From the NCBI RefSeq assembly GCF_000328475.2, contig NC_026483.1, forward strand, positions 1 through 64,000: a stretch of DNA of 64,000 nucleotides, in the 5' to 3' direction. Position 1 is the stretch's first letter. Every line of letters starts with the position of its first letter. Under the pieces are notes generated by a model that saw only the letters and a list, made by a program, of their open reading frames with translations, was not told the DNA's origin and did no database searches. Shown here in pieces: positions 19,633-30,367 of the stretch. Source of the stretch: Mycosarcoma maydis. Taxonomy: Eukaryota; Basidiomycota; Ustilaginomycetes; Ustilaginales. The position numbers were made by a program, and so were the translations under genes.

Positions 19633-22236
19633 CTACAACTCAGCGAGAGCGGTGCGACCACCAAGCAACTCTACGAGCGCCTTGAGCTCGTGCCACCATG
19701 CGGTCTTACCACGTCGATTCTTCATATCGGCATTGCGCGACATCTCGGTGGCTGAGGTGAAGCAAATGGTGGAACCCTGGATGGTGATCATGACCGCCGT
19801 GTCATCCGAGTACGACTTATCCGAGCTTGAGCCACTGCCCGTCTTGGACGAGGCGGAAGAACCAGACCGCTGCTTGAGAGCTTGCGACTCGAGGAACTCG
19901 CAGCACTTGAGCGCCAGACGTGTGGCGCGCACACGGTCCAACGGCGAAGGCACACCGCCCTGAAGCGTGTGTCCGAGGCTAGCGGACCGTGCGTCAAAGA
20001 GGCTGTTGCCTTCCTCCTTGAGGATCTTGGTGATGACCTCGGTGGTGAAGACGTCGGATGACTTTTCGTTACGGATAACCAGCCTTCCTTCGGACTTGCC
20101 CTTGACATCCAGCAGGAAACGCTTCTTGAGGAAAGCGACGTCCTTGCCGAGCTGCTGCAGGCCGATGCCCACCTCGGGCGTGTAGACGAGCACAGCTCCT
20201 GCAGCAAGCGCACCCATAACCGCAATGTAGCCGCACTTGCCACCCTGCGTCTCGACGACAAACACTCGGTTTCGCGATGCCGACGCCGACTGCTTGACAG
20301 CATCGCATGCATCGACAAGCGCATTGAGCGACGTATCAGAGCCGAGCGAAAACTCGTTCATGGGCACATTGTTGGAGATGGTGGCCGGAAGACCGACGAT
20401 GGGGATGCGGAACGCGGGGTATCGATCGCGGTTGTCGTTGAGAATCTTGACCGAACTGAAGGCCTCGAAGCCACCGACAATCAAAAGACCTTCGATCTTA
20501 TGCTCTTGCAACTTGGCGGCAACCGCGCCAATGTCAATATCGGGCAGATGGCGGTTGACACCGAGTTCCGAGCCACCTCTTGTGGCCCAGTTGTCTACGC
20601 GGAGCCAGTTGAGCACCGAGACGTTGTCCTCGAGCAGACCTGGGAAGCCGTTGTAGATGACGACGGCCTCGTGGCCCTTTGCGAGGCAGTAACGGACGGC
20701 GGTGCGTGTGGCTGCGTTCATGCCTCCAGCAGGAGCGCCGACATTAATGACACCCATCCGGAGACGCTTGTTCTGCGGCAGCATCTCATCTTCGGTGATC
20801 TGACTGATGTACTTGAATGCACGGAGTCCTTCGGCGAATTCAGGGTCACGAAGGGCGAGCGCGCCGTCAAAGTCCTTGGACTCGATGAGCTTTGCGACCT
20901 TTTGAGTTTGTTCGACGGCAAACATGAGCGGAATACGAGTGATCTTGTTTTCGCTGATGCCGATGACGTAAGAGGGGGTCTCTGGAGTGGCTTCGAGAAC
21001 GGCATCGACAGCTTCGATACCTTGAAGCGTTGCGAGGATACGGTCGTTGGCATCGGGCTTTCCACCACGCTGGGTGTGTCCGAGGGTGGTGACACGGGTG
21101 TCAAGACCGAGGTCGTTGGAGAGCACTTGTTTGATCATTTCGGGCGAGATGTCGTTGAGTTCACGGTCGATGGCGCCCTCTGCGACAATGACGATGGATT
21201 TTCGTTTCCCAAGGTCTCGATGCTTTTGAAGGACGGCCGACATCTCGGAGTGCCATTGTTCGCCCTGAGGAGGGCGCTCGGGGATGAAGACATAGTCGGC
21301 ACCCGTAGCAATACCGGCCATGAGGGCGAGCCAGCCGCAATGTCTGCCCATCACTTCGACGACAAAGGCACGAGAATGCGAGGCAGCAGTGGACGAGATA
21401 GAGTCGACGGCCTCGCAGATGCGCTGGAGAGCGGTGGATGCGCCGATGGTAATGTCGGTGGTGGCCATGTCGTTGTCGATGGATCCAACGAGACCAACAA
21501 TGTTGAGGTGGGCGAATTTGGTGGCTTGCTCTTCGGTGATCTTGCTCTTGGCCTTGAGCGATGCGACGAGGTCGGGCCATTCTGCACGAAGCTTGTCAGC
21601 ACCGGTGAGACTTCCGTCTCCACCACAGACGGCGAGAGCGTCGATGCCGTTGATGATGAGGTTATAGGCGGCCTGTTCGCGACCCTCGGGAGTGCGGAAG
21701 GTCTTGGAGCGCGCGGTGCCGATGAGGGTACCACCTTGGTCCATCCAACCGCGAACGTCATCCCAGCCGACACGGATGATGTATCGACCACGGAGACCGA
21801 GTTCCTGCGCCTCTCCTACACCTTCTCGCAGCAGCTCGCCCTCTCCGTATGTTGGCACAAAGTCGGACTGTTCTGGGTTGGCTTCCAGGTGAGAAGGCTT
21901 GGCCTGGATGTTAGGCGAGTCGAAGAAGGTGGAGGCGCTCCTGCTGACCGAGGGGGTTGCAGAGGGGGTGTTTTCGGGTGTCTGATTTCCTCGAACGAGA
22001 CCCTCCCAACCTTCGCGAATGACAAAGGCCTCGCATCCGCGGAAGATGGCCATTTTGACGACGGAGCGGACTGCAGCATTCATACCAGCTGAATCGCCAC
22101 CGGAGGTCATGACGGCGAGTCTGCGAGGTTGACCGTCATGGCTAGCAGGAGCGAATTTGGAGGAAAAAGGCTTGGTGCTGGTGGATTGAGCGGCAAAGGT
22201 GTTTTCGGCACGAACTGCCGGTGTAAAAGGAGGCAT
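19633..22236 (-). CDS. ATP-dependent 6-phosphofructokinase
   Basis: Eukaryotic phosphofructokinase of 867 aa in one exon, phosphorylating fructose 6-phosphate in glycolysis, cytosolic. It has the two tandem PFK halves typical of fungi. The N-terminal half is catalytic: ATP loop TSGGDSAGMNAA (44-55), CGGDGSLTGA (204-213), and SIDNDMATTD with catalytic base Asp254, then VEVMGRHCGWLA. The C-terminal half (from about 468, MGVINVGAPAGGMNAA) has lost the catalytic Asp (LPATISNN) and is the regulatory half that binds fructose 2,6-bisphosphate. An insert of about 60 Ser/Thr/Pro-rich residues (84-147) splits the first half; fungal enzymes vary here. Fungal enzymes form hetero- or homo-octamers. It shares a 3.6-kb divergent upstream region with crk1. 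Confidence 0.95.
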   Translation of the reverse strand: MPPFTPAVRAENTFAAQSTSTKPFSSKFAPASHDGQPRRLAVMTSGGDSAGMNAAVRSVVKMAIFRGCEAFVIREGWEGLVRGNQTPENTPSATPSVSRSASTFFDSPNIQAKPSHLEANPEQSDFVPTYGEGELLREGVGEAQELGLRGRYIIRVGWDDVRGWMDQGGTLIGTARSKTFRTPEGREQAAYNLIINGIDALAVCGGDGSLTGADKLRAEWPDLVASLKAKSKITEEQATKFAHLNIVGLVGSIDNDMATTDITIGASTALQRICEAVDSISSTAASHSRAFVVEVMGRHCGWLALMAGIATGADYVFIPERPPQGEQWHSEMSAVLQKHRDLGKRKSIVIVAEGAIDRELNDISPEMIKQVLSNDLGLDTRVTTLGHTQRGGKPDANDRILATLQGIEAVDAVLEATPETPSYVIGISENKITRIPLMFAVEQTQKVAKLIESKDFDGALALRDPEFAEGLRAFKYISQITEDEMLPQNKRLRMGVINVGAPAGGMNAATRTAVRYCLAKGHEAVVIYNGFPGLLEDNVSVLNWLRVDNWATRGGSELGVNRHLPDIDIGAVAAKLQEHKIEGLLIVGGFEAFSSVKILNDNRDRYPAFRIPIVGLPATISNNVPMNEFSLGSDTSLNALVDACDAVKQSASASRNRVFVVETQGGKCGYIAVMGALAAGAVLVYTPEVGIGLQQLGKDVAFLKKRFLLDVKGKSEGRLVIRNEKSSDVFTTEVITKILKEEGNSLFDARSASLGHTLQGGVPSPLDRVRATRLALKCCEFLESQALKQRSGSSASSKTGSGSSSDKSYSDDTAVMITIQGSTICFTSATEMSRNADMKNRRGKTAWWHELKALVELLGGRTALAEL

Positions 22237-23404
22237 GGCTGTGAGGATCGAGATGAGCAGCGACAGAGAGGATGTTGTGATGGGTACAGATCAGCGCTTA
22301 GAGGCGCGTAGAAAAAGCTTTGATCCGGCGGGTATGTGGATCGATTCGGCAGTGAAGGTGGGTAGGTGGTCGTTGCGAGCGTGGCGGCGATAATACGAAC
22401 GACGATTGCAGATGATCCAAAGTAAGGCTTTGGCTGTGCTCGTACGATAGACGGGGGGAGAAACAAAGGCGAGGATGGTGTGTGCAACGGGGAGGAAGAG
22501 GACAAGCAAGGTTGAAGATTACGGCGTGCGAAAAGTGGAGCCAAAGTTGCTGCTTGAAAGGAAGCACAGTGATTTCATATCGATTGCGAGAAAGAAAAAA
22601 GCGACATCCGTGCAGACCTTTCCAAAAAAAAGGTTGAGTGGCGCGGTGCTGCCCAGGTTCGTGTTTTGAATGATCCTGGCTCCTGGCTCCAAGCTCCAAG
22701 CTCCAATCACGAATGCAGAAAAGGGCCAGCTCGGCGATATCTCGGATCAGTTCTGCGAGAATATACATGCCATGTGTACCGTACACGAATTTACGATTGG
22801 CAGTGGCCGTAGGCACAAGTTATCATTGTTAAAGCGCGTATCTGAGACGAGGTCGAGAAGGTGTCACGTGTTGATTCACGATTGTGAATTCACGATTTGC
22901 GCGAAATTTGATAAGTTACATCGAGATGAATTCATAATAACTAATATCGTGAATTTTGGTGGGAGAGTCTGGATAACTCGGCGATGCAGGGTGGAGCCCT
23001 AGCAGGGGCTGAGCCGCTTAAATTAGCTGATCGAAAGGCTTGAGCTCTCTTGTTAGCCAGCAGCGTTGAAAAATGTGAGAGGAGAGAGGCATTCCGAGCT
23101 GGTCTATCGCCGGCTATGGGGACCAACATCAGCAGAGACGGTCGGGAGGACGAGTTAGATGCGGTTGTAGGCATACCAGGCAAAACGGAGTCCGAGACTA
23201 GGGTCATCCAGATAGCCGACTGTGTGTCAGGCGTGTGTAAATTTTATTCGGCATCTTGATTCATGGCGAGCTGGACGTGGTAAGATTACGATTGAGGGCG
23301 CGCCCTAACTTAGGAGATACGCGCGGCGCTGTCTGTCACATGGCGGCATCTTGAAAGGCAATTTTAGTGGTGGAAGTTGGCCCCTGCCATTCTCGAATCA
23401 TGCT

Positions 23405-23421
23405 CGCGCGCGCGCGCGCGC
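23405..23421. repeat. Alternating (CG)n run
   Basis: Seventeen bases of uninterrupted alternating C and G, a sequence type that can adopt Z-DNA, in intergenic DNA. Confidence 0.9.
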
Positions 23422-24398
23422 ATTTGGCTACGGCACAGCCCACGGCCGCTTGGACGTTTTGGTAGGTTCAACTTGGGAGCGCCAAGGCATTCATCAGTGG
23501 CCACGTCAGCCAAGTGACCCTCGGCTGCTCGGAAGCGAAAGACGAACGGGATTAGTCTTGCAATGATAAAAGCTTGGACGATTTGGAATGAAGATCTGGG
23601 CTAGATCTGGACAAACCATGCAATCTGCTGTCAGTTGTTCATCAACATCGCGTGTGAGACAGCAGCGCGAGCCCAGCATGAACGGGTACTGTACGCCCAG
23701 CTTTTTCCTCAACGGATATACGTAACGTGTTTCGACGAGTTGCTTCTATCGCGTTATATTTCGCAACGCCAAATTCAAGATCCGCTCATGGCTCGTCGCT
23801 GTTCATGTGGGGGGGATACGGCCAACAGAGGCGCGGACCGTCTTTGATGCGGTCACATCCTTGTCTTGCACCGAGGCACATTCAAGACGGCTTGGCAAGC
23901 CTCAGCTGAGCGCTTCAGGTACTTATCGGATTGGGCTGGGTCGTGTCGGAAAAACGTCGAGCGTCAGCGTAAGGTGACGGCGACAAGGGGAAATGCAAAG
24001 AAAGCAAACCAGGCGACGAGCGTCCACCCATTCCCAACTGTGTGAGAGTGGTGCAAAGCGAGACAAACATTCACGATTGCGGCACAAACATGAAGCTAGA
24101 AGCAAGTCGACACACAGAGGCAATCACGAATGTGACTGGAGCGCGCCAACGCTGGAAATCTTGAAGGAGTATGGCAAGTCGCTGCGCTCGCGCTTTGGCG
24201 ACGTACGAGACTCTAACTGTTGGGTCAGGGAGAGTGGCAGCGTGAGTCACGAGTGTGAGTTGAATGTGGGTGAGCGTGGGTCGAGTGAGTGGAGCGAGTG
24301 AGCGCGCGCCTCCTTGGAGCTGGAATCCAACAAGTTAACTACCAGCACCTAGACACAATCATTAATCACGAATCACGAGTCGAGAATGCTGAACAGCG

Positions 24399-24422
24399 TG
24401 GATGTGGATGTGGATGTGGATG
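24399..24422 (+). repeat. GGATGT hexamer repeat
   Basis: Four consecutive GTGGAT/GGATGT units directly after an AATCACG tandem, in intergenic DNA. Confidence 0.8.
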
Positions 24423-25290
24423 CGTGATGCTTGACCACCAAAAATCAGCCAAGCCCCTTGCTTATGAGCGGCTTGTGGTAGCATGGCGCTTGTCTAGGTA
24501 GTATAGTATTTCAACCCAAAATGCGTCACAATTTCTACACAGAGTATTTCACTTTACGGCATGCAACCGACTCACGACTCACGACTAACGTTAGTCATCG
24601 TGGCACAAGCGCCGGTCTCTATTTTTTTAAAGTAGTAATAGACCTAAGTGATGATTCAAATTGTGTTTGGTGAGTGAGAAGCGTTGGGCGGTAATTTCTG
24701 GCCAATGCTTGTCTGCGTCTCTGTGTCTGTGAGAAAAGAGGAAGAGCAGCGCCAAACGTGAATAGGGTTGCAGCCTGCGATCGTGGCCGGCACTTGAGCA
24801 CCAGCAACGTCGGACCCTCAGCCGTACCGGCACCCACAGTCCGTCTTGGTCACACACTTTGAGCTGCCGCACGCAACCATCGTAAATCTCGAATCGCAAA
24901 TCGTGAATCGTGAAACATGAATCAAGCTCGACTAAGCTCGACTCGACCCACATCACACACTTGACACGTCTCCGTCCATTGGATTGGCATAATCACACAT
25001 CAACCAAGTCATACTCTCTCTCTCTCTCTTGAGTGGGCTGCCCTTTCACTTGGTCCTCTCCTCTATCTCCCTCTCTCTTTCATCTCCTTCTCTCATCGGA
25101 CCAAATTGCGATTGTTCTCGTCGTCACGACACGCTACTTGTTTCTACGCTCTGCTCTTGCCGGCTCAGAGCTCTCCCATCCAGCTCAGCTGCTTCTGCTT
25201 GATCGCGACTTGCTCGACTCTTGAGTCCCGGGTTTGCATCATCACCCCACCTTGTACGCCTGTGCTTGGTTTCATCAACCTTGCTCTCAC

Positions 25291-25291
25291 C

Positions 25292-25343
<52 letters not shown>

Positions 25344-25372
25344 CTTTCTCTTTTTTTCTCTCTCTCCCTCTG
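25291..25372 (+). repeat. CT microsatellite / polypyrimidine tract in the crk1 leader
   Basis: About 80 bases of almost pure CT and TTTC repeats, 480 nt before the crk1 start. A shorter CT run lies at 25014-25030. Such tracts often lie at promoters or in leaders of fungal genes and vary in length between strains. Confidence 0.9.
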
Positions 25373-25853
25373 CCGACTCTCATCTTATCGTCGCTGCCCC
25401 GTCCACTCGCCTTTTGTTTTCTCCTCGGGCACCGTACACCACGTTCCCTCTCGAGACAAGCGCTGCTTACATCATCTGCACTGCCACTGCCATCAGCATC
25501 ACCCGATACCGTCGCGCTTTCCGCCCTACAGCAACCGCCAACGGCTTGTCGACCACGTGTCTCTTTCGAAGCTCATTAGCAACTTGCTTTTTAACTTGAT
25601 CCCTCCGCCGCATTGGCTATCCACCACACGGCTCGACGCCTCGCTTTATCATTGCTATCCTGCGCTCAACCGTCTTGGTGGCCTAAGAGCATCGTTCCGC
25701 TCCATTCCAACTTCGCCCTTTTGCTCTCCGAACAGCCTCCGCAGCCTTCATTTCAAGTGTCATCGTTGCACACGTCGCTCATCACAAACCTTGCACATAC
25801 CTTTGCCTTTGGCAAGCTCGACCATGCCTCTGCGAACCATCACCATCTAAGCT

Positions 25854-28800
25854 ATGGCACAGGTTGCTTCCAGCTCGAAGCTACTCTTTGAGCCCCCGCA
25901 CCGCGATCTTGTTCATCGCGACAACCGTCTCCCTCACGACGTCCACGACGTGTTGCGCTTGCCTGCCGCCATGCAAGCTGTCACCGCTTCGAGGCCCAAC
26001 GCTGACAGCGCTTCCGCCTCCCATCGTATCCCGTCCCAGCCAAATGCCTCTAATCCACCCTCGGCCTCCTTGCGCCCCCCAGACCAACAAATGCCTACAA
26101 CCGCCGCTTCGCTCATGCGCGAAGGCCCAAGAGATTTCACCGTCATCAAGGACGTTGGCGATGGCTCCTTCGGCACCGTCTGTCTGGCAGACTGGAAGAG
26201 CCCCCTTCCCAGCGGCACCATGCTCTCCCCCATGCAGCACCCCACCACACGTCCAGAGTACATCGGAAAGCGTCTTGTCGCCATCAAAAAGATGAAAAAG
26301 CCCTTTCCAAGTTGGCAAGAGTGCATGAAGCTCAAGGAACTCAGATCGCTCCTCACAATACCCCCGCATCCCAACATCATTCCCTTGTATGACGCCTTTC
26401 TCATGCCTACCACCAAAGAGCTTCACTTTGTCTTTGAGTGCATGGAGGGCAACCTCTACCAGCTCACAAAATCACGCAAAGGCCGTCCGCTTGCCGCAGG
26501 ATTGGTCGCCTCTATCTACGAACAGATTGTCCTCGGTCTCGACCATATCCACCAGCACGGCTATTTCCATCGCGACATGAAGCCCGAGAATCTGCTCATC
26601 ACTACCACCGGCCTGGCTGACTATCCTAACCTCCAGCCTGCCTTGGCTGCAGAGAGAGACGTCCTCGTCATTGTCAAGCTTGCCGACTTTGGTCTCGCCC
26701 GCGAGACGCTCAGCAAACCACCTTACACCGAATACGTCTCGACGCGTTGGTACCGTGCTCCCGAAGTGCTCCTCCGCTCACGCGACTATAGCAACCCTGT
26801 CGACATGTGGGCACTCGGTACCATCCTCGCCGAGCTCGTCAATCTCAAACCCCTTTTTCCCGGCCACAGCGAGGTCGATCAGGTGCTCCAGATTTGCGAC
26901 ATCCTCGGTGACCCCAGCCACAGCTACGGCCACGACTCCCGCAACAGGCGCAACGGTGGCGGTCCATGGGACAGAGGCATCCGCATGGCCAGAGCCGTCG
27001 GCTTCACTTTCCCCATCCGCAAGCCCGCCAAGTTCTCTAGGTTCTTTTCCGACCGCGTCCCGCAGAACCTCATCGATTGCATCGAGGACCTCCTTCGCTA
27101 CGACCCTCAAGCCAGGCTCACCAGCAAAGATTGTCTTCAGCACGATTACATGCGTCTCGATGCTCCTCGACTGCGACCCCCGCAAGCCAAACCGCTTGTC
27201 AGTGCTACAGCTCCGCTCCGTCCCCAGCAGAACGCATCGCGCCCTCTACCCTCATCCCACTCGACGCTGCTTTCCTCGAACCACGCTCGGCCGCCTTTTG
27301 GAGCTGCCGACTCCAATCTCAAACCGTTGGCCGTGCTACGTCAGCCCGACGGTTCTCCCATCGTCAGAGTCAACGCCGCTGCCACTTCCGACCCCAGCCT
27401 CGCTAACGGCACAACCCCCGCATCGCCCATGCAAGAGGATGCTACCGAGGTGCACTGGGCACCGCCCGTCGTCTCGTCCAGCAGAGACGTTTCTCTGTCC
27501 GGCTATCCTGCCTTTCCCGACTCGGCGTCCCTCTACGCAGCCAGCTCTTCCACTCATCCTGATGGTCCTCCCTCGGGTGCACCATCTTCCGATGCGACCA
27601 TGGTGATGTCCGACGCCCAGCTCACCGACTCGACTCTCAAACACACCGATCCTCGTCATGCACAGGCGCTCCAGGCCCATCAGTATGAGCAGTACCAACG
27701 TCAGTATCGCCACGACGCCGGTCAGTCACAGAGTCCAGGCTACGACGCACACGCGGCTGCTGCCTACGATCGCGACGCTGCGCTTCGCGGCGCCGCTTTT
27801 GTACCCTTCGTCGCATCCTACCCTGGCTCAGCCGCCACAGGTCAGTTGGCCGCTGCGACATCTTCGGGTGAGCTTTCCCAGAAGAATGACTCGAACGCAA
27901 GCAACGAAACTATCAGCTCGCGCGACAAGGAGAGACGCAGAAGCAAAGTCTGGGGCCTCAACATCTCTTCCAAGTTTGGCGGCAGCGGAAGCAGCGGAAC
28001 GCTTGCTGGAAGTAGCAGTGGTGGAGCAGCCAATGCCACCGGCACCCATCTGTACGCAGTCGGAAACGCAGCAGCCGGTCGTCTACCGCCTAATGGGCCG
28101 ATGCAGGAATCTAGGGTATCGCTCGAGCCTACCCCCGCCCAGCGCATCGCTGCCGAGCACTCGAATGCTACATTGGCAACATTACCCAACGGCGCACCTG
28201 CCAAGACAGCCGATTCCAAGAAAGCCAGGAAGGAGGCCGAAAAGGCGGCGCGAGAGGCCGAGAAGGCCAAACGAGAAGCTCAGCAGAAAGCAGCGCGCGA
28301 TCGAGCGCGTGCCGTCATGCAGAAGCGTAATCAGCTCTTGGCCTCGTCCAATAGCAAGGACCCCGTCGAATGGCTGGCTGGTGCCATCCAGTCCGACGAG
28401 CCGTATCGATCGAGTCCGAGCGAAAAGGCACGCGGAAAGCAGCCCGCCATTCCTGGCTCTCAGCTGTCGCCATCCATGCCCAGCTTTGCTTCCGGCGAAT
28501 TTCCTCGTTCGCCGCTCCAGCAACCCATCCATGGTCTCAGCCCCGATTACGGCATGAATGCAAATCCAGCCGTGATGGGCAGTATGGCTTGGCGAGGCGT
28601 TGGCGCTGCCAGATACAGTCGCTCCAACAAGGCACGCAGACGCGAGCACGACGACGATCATTCCATGTCGAGCTTCGAAGACGCCGTCGATCCTCGCAGG
28701 GCTTCAATGCAGTCGTACCAGACTGGCGACAGCGATCCTGGGCCGGGGACCGGTCAACAGGTGGCGCAGGGACACTACGTTCAACGAGCCAGCTCATCAT

Positions 28801-29471
28801 CCTCGCTCGCCTCGGCGCCCTCGTTGGTCGACCAACGCCGCTTTGCTCCTTCTCTCGAGTCCCATCGCAGCTCGGCAGACACTCGCTCCATCAGCTCCCT
28901 CGACCACCAGCTCATCACCAATATGGAAAGGATGACGGCCGTAGAGGCACGAGCGCGGACCCCAGGCAATGTGTCGCCCGGTCCTGCCCATGTTGTCGGC
29001 GCGCGCCAGTCGCTCAGTCGCCAGAGTCGCACCAACAGCCGTGCTTCGTCGACGTCTGCGCACCGGCAGGGATCCGCATCGCCGCTGCATCACGCCAGTG
29101 GCATTCCACGCTTCCATCCGTATTCGCACGGTGGACCCGTGACGCCTTCGACCGGCTACCACGCCAACTACCAGCTGCCACCGCTTCATCAGAGCTTGGC
29201 GCATCCGAGCGGTGCACAGCGGAGCGACACGGCCGGCGACAGATCCGTGTCTCCAGCATTCTACTCGAACGCCAGCCAGCCGCAGCAGCATGTGCATCAA
29301 CACCACATCAATCCCATCTTCCACGTGCCTGCTGGGAATTCCGGTCACGGCACTACACTACCGCCCTTCTCGTCGATCGCAGCGTCTATCGATGTTCCTG
29401 CCATCGACGAAAAGGCGACGCAGATGCTGTATGCACAGGCGCGATCCCCCGGTCCATTGCCGCAAAGCTGA
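25854..29471 (+). CDS. crk1: Ime2/MAK-related protein kinase Crk1
   Basis: Ser/Thr kinase of 1205 aa. The kinase domain spans about 95-434: Gly-loop GDGSFG (102-107), catalytic Lys145 in VAIKK, HRD at 239-241, DFG at 278-280, TEY dual-phosphorylation motif at 292-294 and APE at 302-304. TEY plus the insert between HRD and DFG places it in the RCK/MAK/Ime2 group at the border of CDKs and MAP kinases. The rest is a 770-residue low-complexity tail rich in Ser, Pro, Gln and Ala, with a charged Lys/Glu/Ala helix near 787-825. I recognise it as Crk1 of U. maydis, which from the literature is needed for filamentous growth, mating and virulence and is itself phosphorylated by MAP kinase signalling at the TEY site. 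One exon; the ATG follows an unusually long CT-rich leader. Confidence 0.92.
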   Translation: MAQVASSSKLLFEPPHRDLVHRDNRLPHDVHDVLRLPAAMQAVTASRPNADSASASHRIPSQPNASNPPSASLRPPDQQMPTTAASLMREGPRDFTVIKDVGDGSFGTVCLADWKSPLPSGTMLSPMQHPTTRPEYIGKRLVAIKKMKKPFPSWQECMKLKELRSLLTIPPHPNIIPLYDAFLMPTTKELHFVFECMEGNLYQLTKSRKGRPLAAGLVASIYEQIVLGLDHIHQHGYFHRDMKPENLLITTTGLADYPNLQPALAAERDVLVIVKLADFGLARETLSKPPYTEYVSTRWYRAPEVLLRSRDYSNPVDMWALGTILAELVNLKPLFPGHSEVDQVLQICDILGDPSHSYGHDSRNRRNGGGPWDRGIRMARAVGFTFPIRKPAKFSRFFSDRVPQNLIDCIEDLLRYDPQARLTSKDCLQHDYMRLDAPRLRPPQAKPLVSATAPLRPQQNASRPLPSSHSTLLSSNHARPPFGAADSNLKPLAVLRQPDGSPIVRVNAAATSDPSLANGTTPASPMQEDATEVHWAPPVVSSSRDVSLSGYPAFPDSASLYAASSSTHPDGPPSGAPSSDATMVMSDAQLTDSTLKHTDPRHAQALQAHQYEQYQRQYRHDAGQSQSPGYDAHAAAAYDRDAALRGAAFVPFVASYPGSAATGQLAAATSSGELSQKNDSNASNETISSRDKERRRSKVWGLNISSKFGGSGSSGTLAGSSSGGAANATGTHLYAVGNAAAGRLPPNGPMQESRVSLEPTPAQRIAAEHSNATLATLPNGAPAKTADSKKARKEAEKAAREAEKAKREAQQKAARDRARAVMQKRNQLLASSNSKDPVEWLAGAIQSDEPYRSSPSEKARGKQPAIPGSQLSPSMPSFASGEFPRSPLQQPIHGLSPDYGMNANPAVMGSMAWRGVGAARYSRSNKARRREHDDDHSMSSFEDAVDPRRASMQSYQTGDSDPGPGTGQQVAQGHYVQRASSSSSLASAPSLVDQRRFAPSLESHRSSADTRSISSLDHQLITNMERMTAVEARARTPGNVSPGPAHVVGARQSLSRQSRTNSRASSTSAHRQGSASPLHHASGIPRFHPYSHGGPVTPSTGYHANYQLPPLHQSLAHPSGAQRSDTAGDRSVSPAFYSNASQPQQHVHQHHINPIFHVPAGNSGHGTTLPPFSSIAASIDVPAIDEKATQMLYAQARSPGPLPQS

Positions 29472-29907
29472 TCATCGATGATCTCGCATTCTACCTTCTT
29501 TTATAATCTTTGACTTCCAGCCTTTCCGTCACAACTGCTTGTGCTCTTAGTGCTCTTTATCTCGTTCACCCTCATTGCTTTGTTGTTCCCGCATAATTGT
29601 GTTTTGATGCACCACATACCATTGATGCTTGCCAATACCATCGTTTTGCATTCTGCATGAACGTGATCTTCCATTGTCTTCCTTCCTCCCCGCGCAAAGC
29701 GTATAGTCAATCTGAAGCATTATCAATCTGGTAGTCTGTATGACCGCTTCGTGCCTTGGTGACTTCAATCACTGGGGCATGCTATCTCTACGTCCCTCTG
29801 ACAACACCAAATCTGGAAAGCGGATAACGTTCACTGTGAAAGAGGAGTAGTCCGAACCACAAAAAAGGATTCTCGGATAATTATGTGGATAAAACAGCCG
29901 AAAAGTG
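29472..29907. other. crk1 3' region
   Basis: A/T-rich trailer of crk1 with no coding frame of interest. It ends at the tRNA-Asp terminator. Confidence 0.5.
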
Positions 29908-29914
29908 AAAAAAA
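29908..29914 (-). terminator. Pol III terminator of tRNA-Asp
   Basis: Seven T on the minus strand, 14 nt after the tRNA 3' end. Confidence 0.8.
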
Positions 29915-29928
29915 GAAAGATAACTGAT

Positions 29929-30028
29929 CTCCGAATCCGGGAATTGAACCCGGGTCTGCGCCGATTTCTGCGCGGAGAAGCGTCAATTGAATGACAAGGC
30001 GCCGTCATAGCCACTAAACTAATTCGGA
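29929..30028 (-). tRNA. tRNA-Asp (GTC), with intron
   Basis: A 100-nt gene folding into a full cloverleaf once a 28-nt intron after position 37 is removed. The acceptor stem TCCGAAT pairs with ATTCGGA and the discriminator is G, as in Asp tRNAs. The anticodon stem GCGCC/GGCGC closes the loop TTGTCA...C with anticodon GTC; the T-arm is CCGGG-TTCAATT-CCCGG. The mature tRNA is 72 nt. The gene is identical, intron included, to the copy at 63244-63343. Confidence 0.95.
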
Positions 30029-30367
30029 CACGTTCATGTATACGGTGTAAGGCTGTGCATACACAACCTGAAGTAAAGGTATCCGTATTGACTAAAGTCG
30101 TTCATCCTGGAAGAGATGAGCATGTAAGAGTATGGGCGCCTATGGACCTCACTGCGACAAGGAGGAGGTAAGTCATGCTTCACTCTTCCTGGAGCCGCGC
30201 GCTCATGGCAAATGAATGTATGGAGCAAACAGGAAGAATACCAAGCTGTGGATATTGACTCCCGCCCAACGACAAAGAGGTCAAGAAGTCCGTATTAAAT
30301 AGAAACACAGAGCATCCGCACACTCGTCATGTTGACTGAGAAGGTGATGGAGATATCTAGGGTCTGA
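30029..30367. other. Intergenic region between tRNA-Asp and USB1
   Basis: No supported feature; the 3' trailer of USB1 lies at its right edge. Confidence 0.45.

Larger units (their letters stand above)
22237..25853. other. Long divergent intergenic region between phosphofructokinase and crk1
   Basis: No gene is supported in 3.6 kb. It is one of the densest areas for TCACGA-type decamers (22705, 22874, 22888, 24069, 24122, 24364-24378, 24899-24914). It also holds a (CG)n run at 23405-23421, a GGATGT hexamer repeat at 24399-24422 and a long CT tract at 25291-25372. The last 800 bases look like the pyrimidine-rich leader of crk1; several frames opened by the CT tract encode only Ser/Leu repeats. 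Confidence 0.5.

Noticed and set aside
20500..22092. 530-codon frame on the plus strand opposite phosphofructokinase
   Set aside because: It mirrors the real gene; strong codon bias leaves the antisense frame free of stops. Its protein is low-complexity and has no motif.
25106..25850. Frames of 120-209 codons through the CT tract
   Set aside because: They consist of Ser/Leu/Phe runs produced by the microsatellite in every frame.
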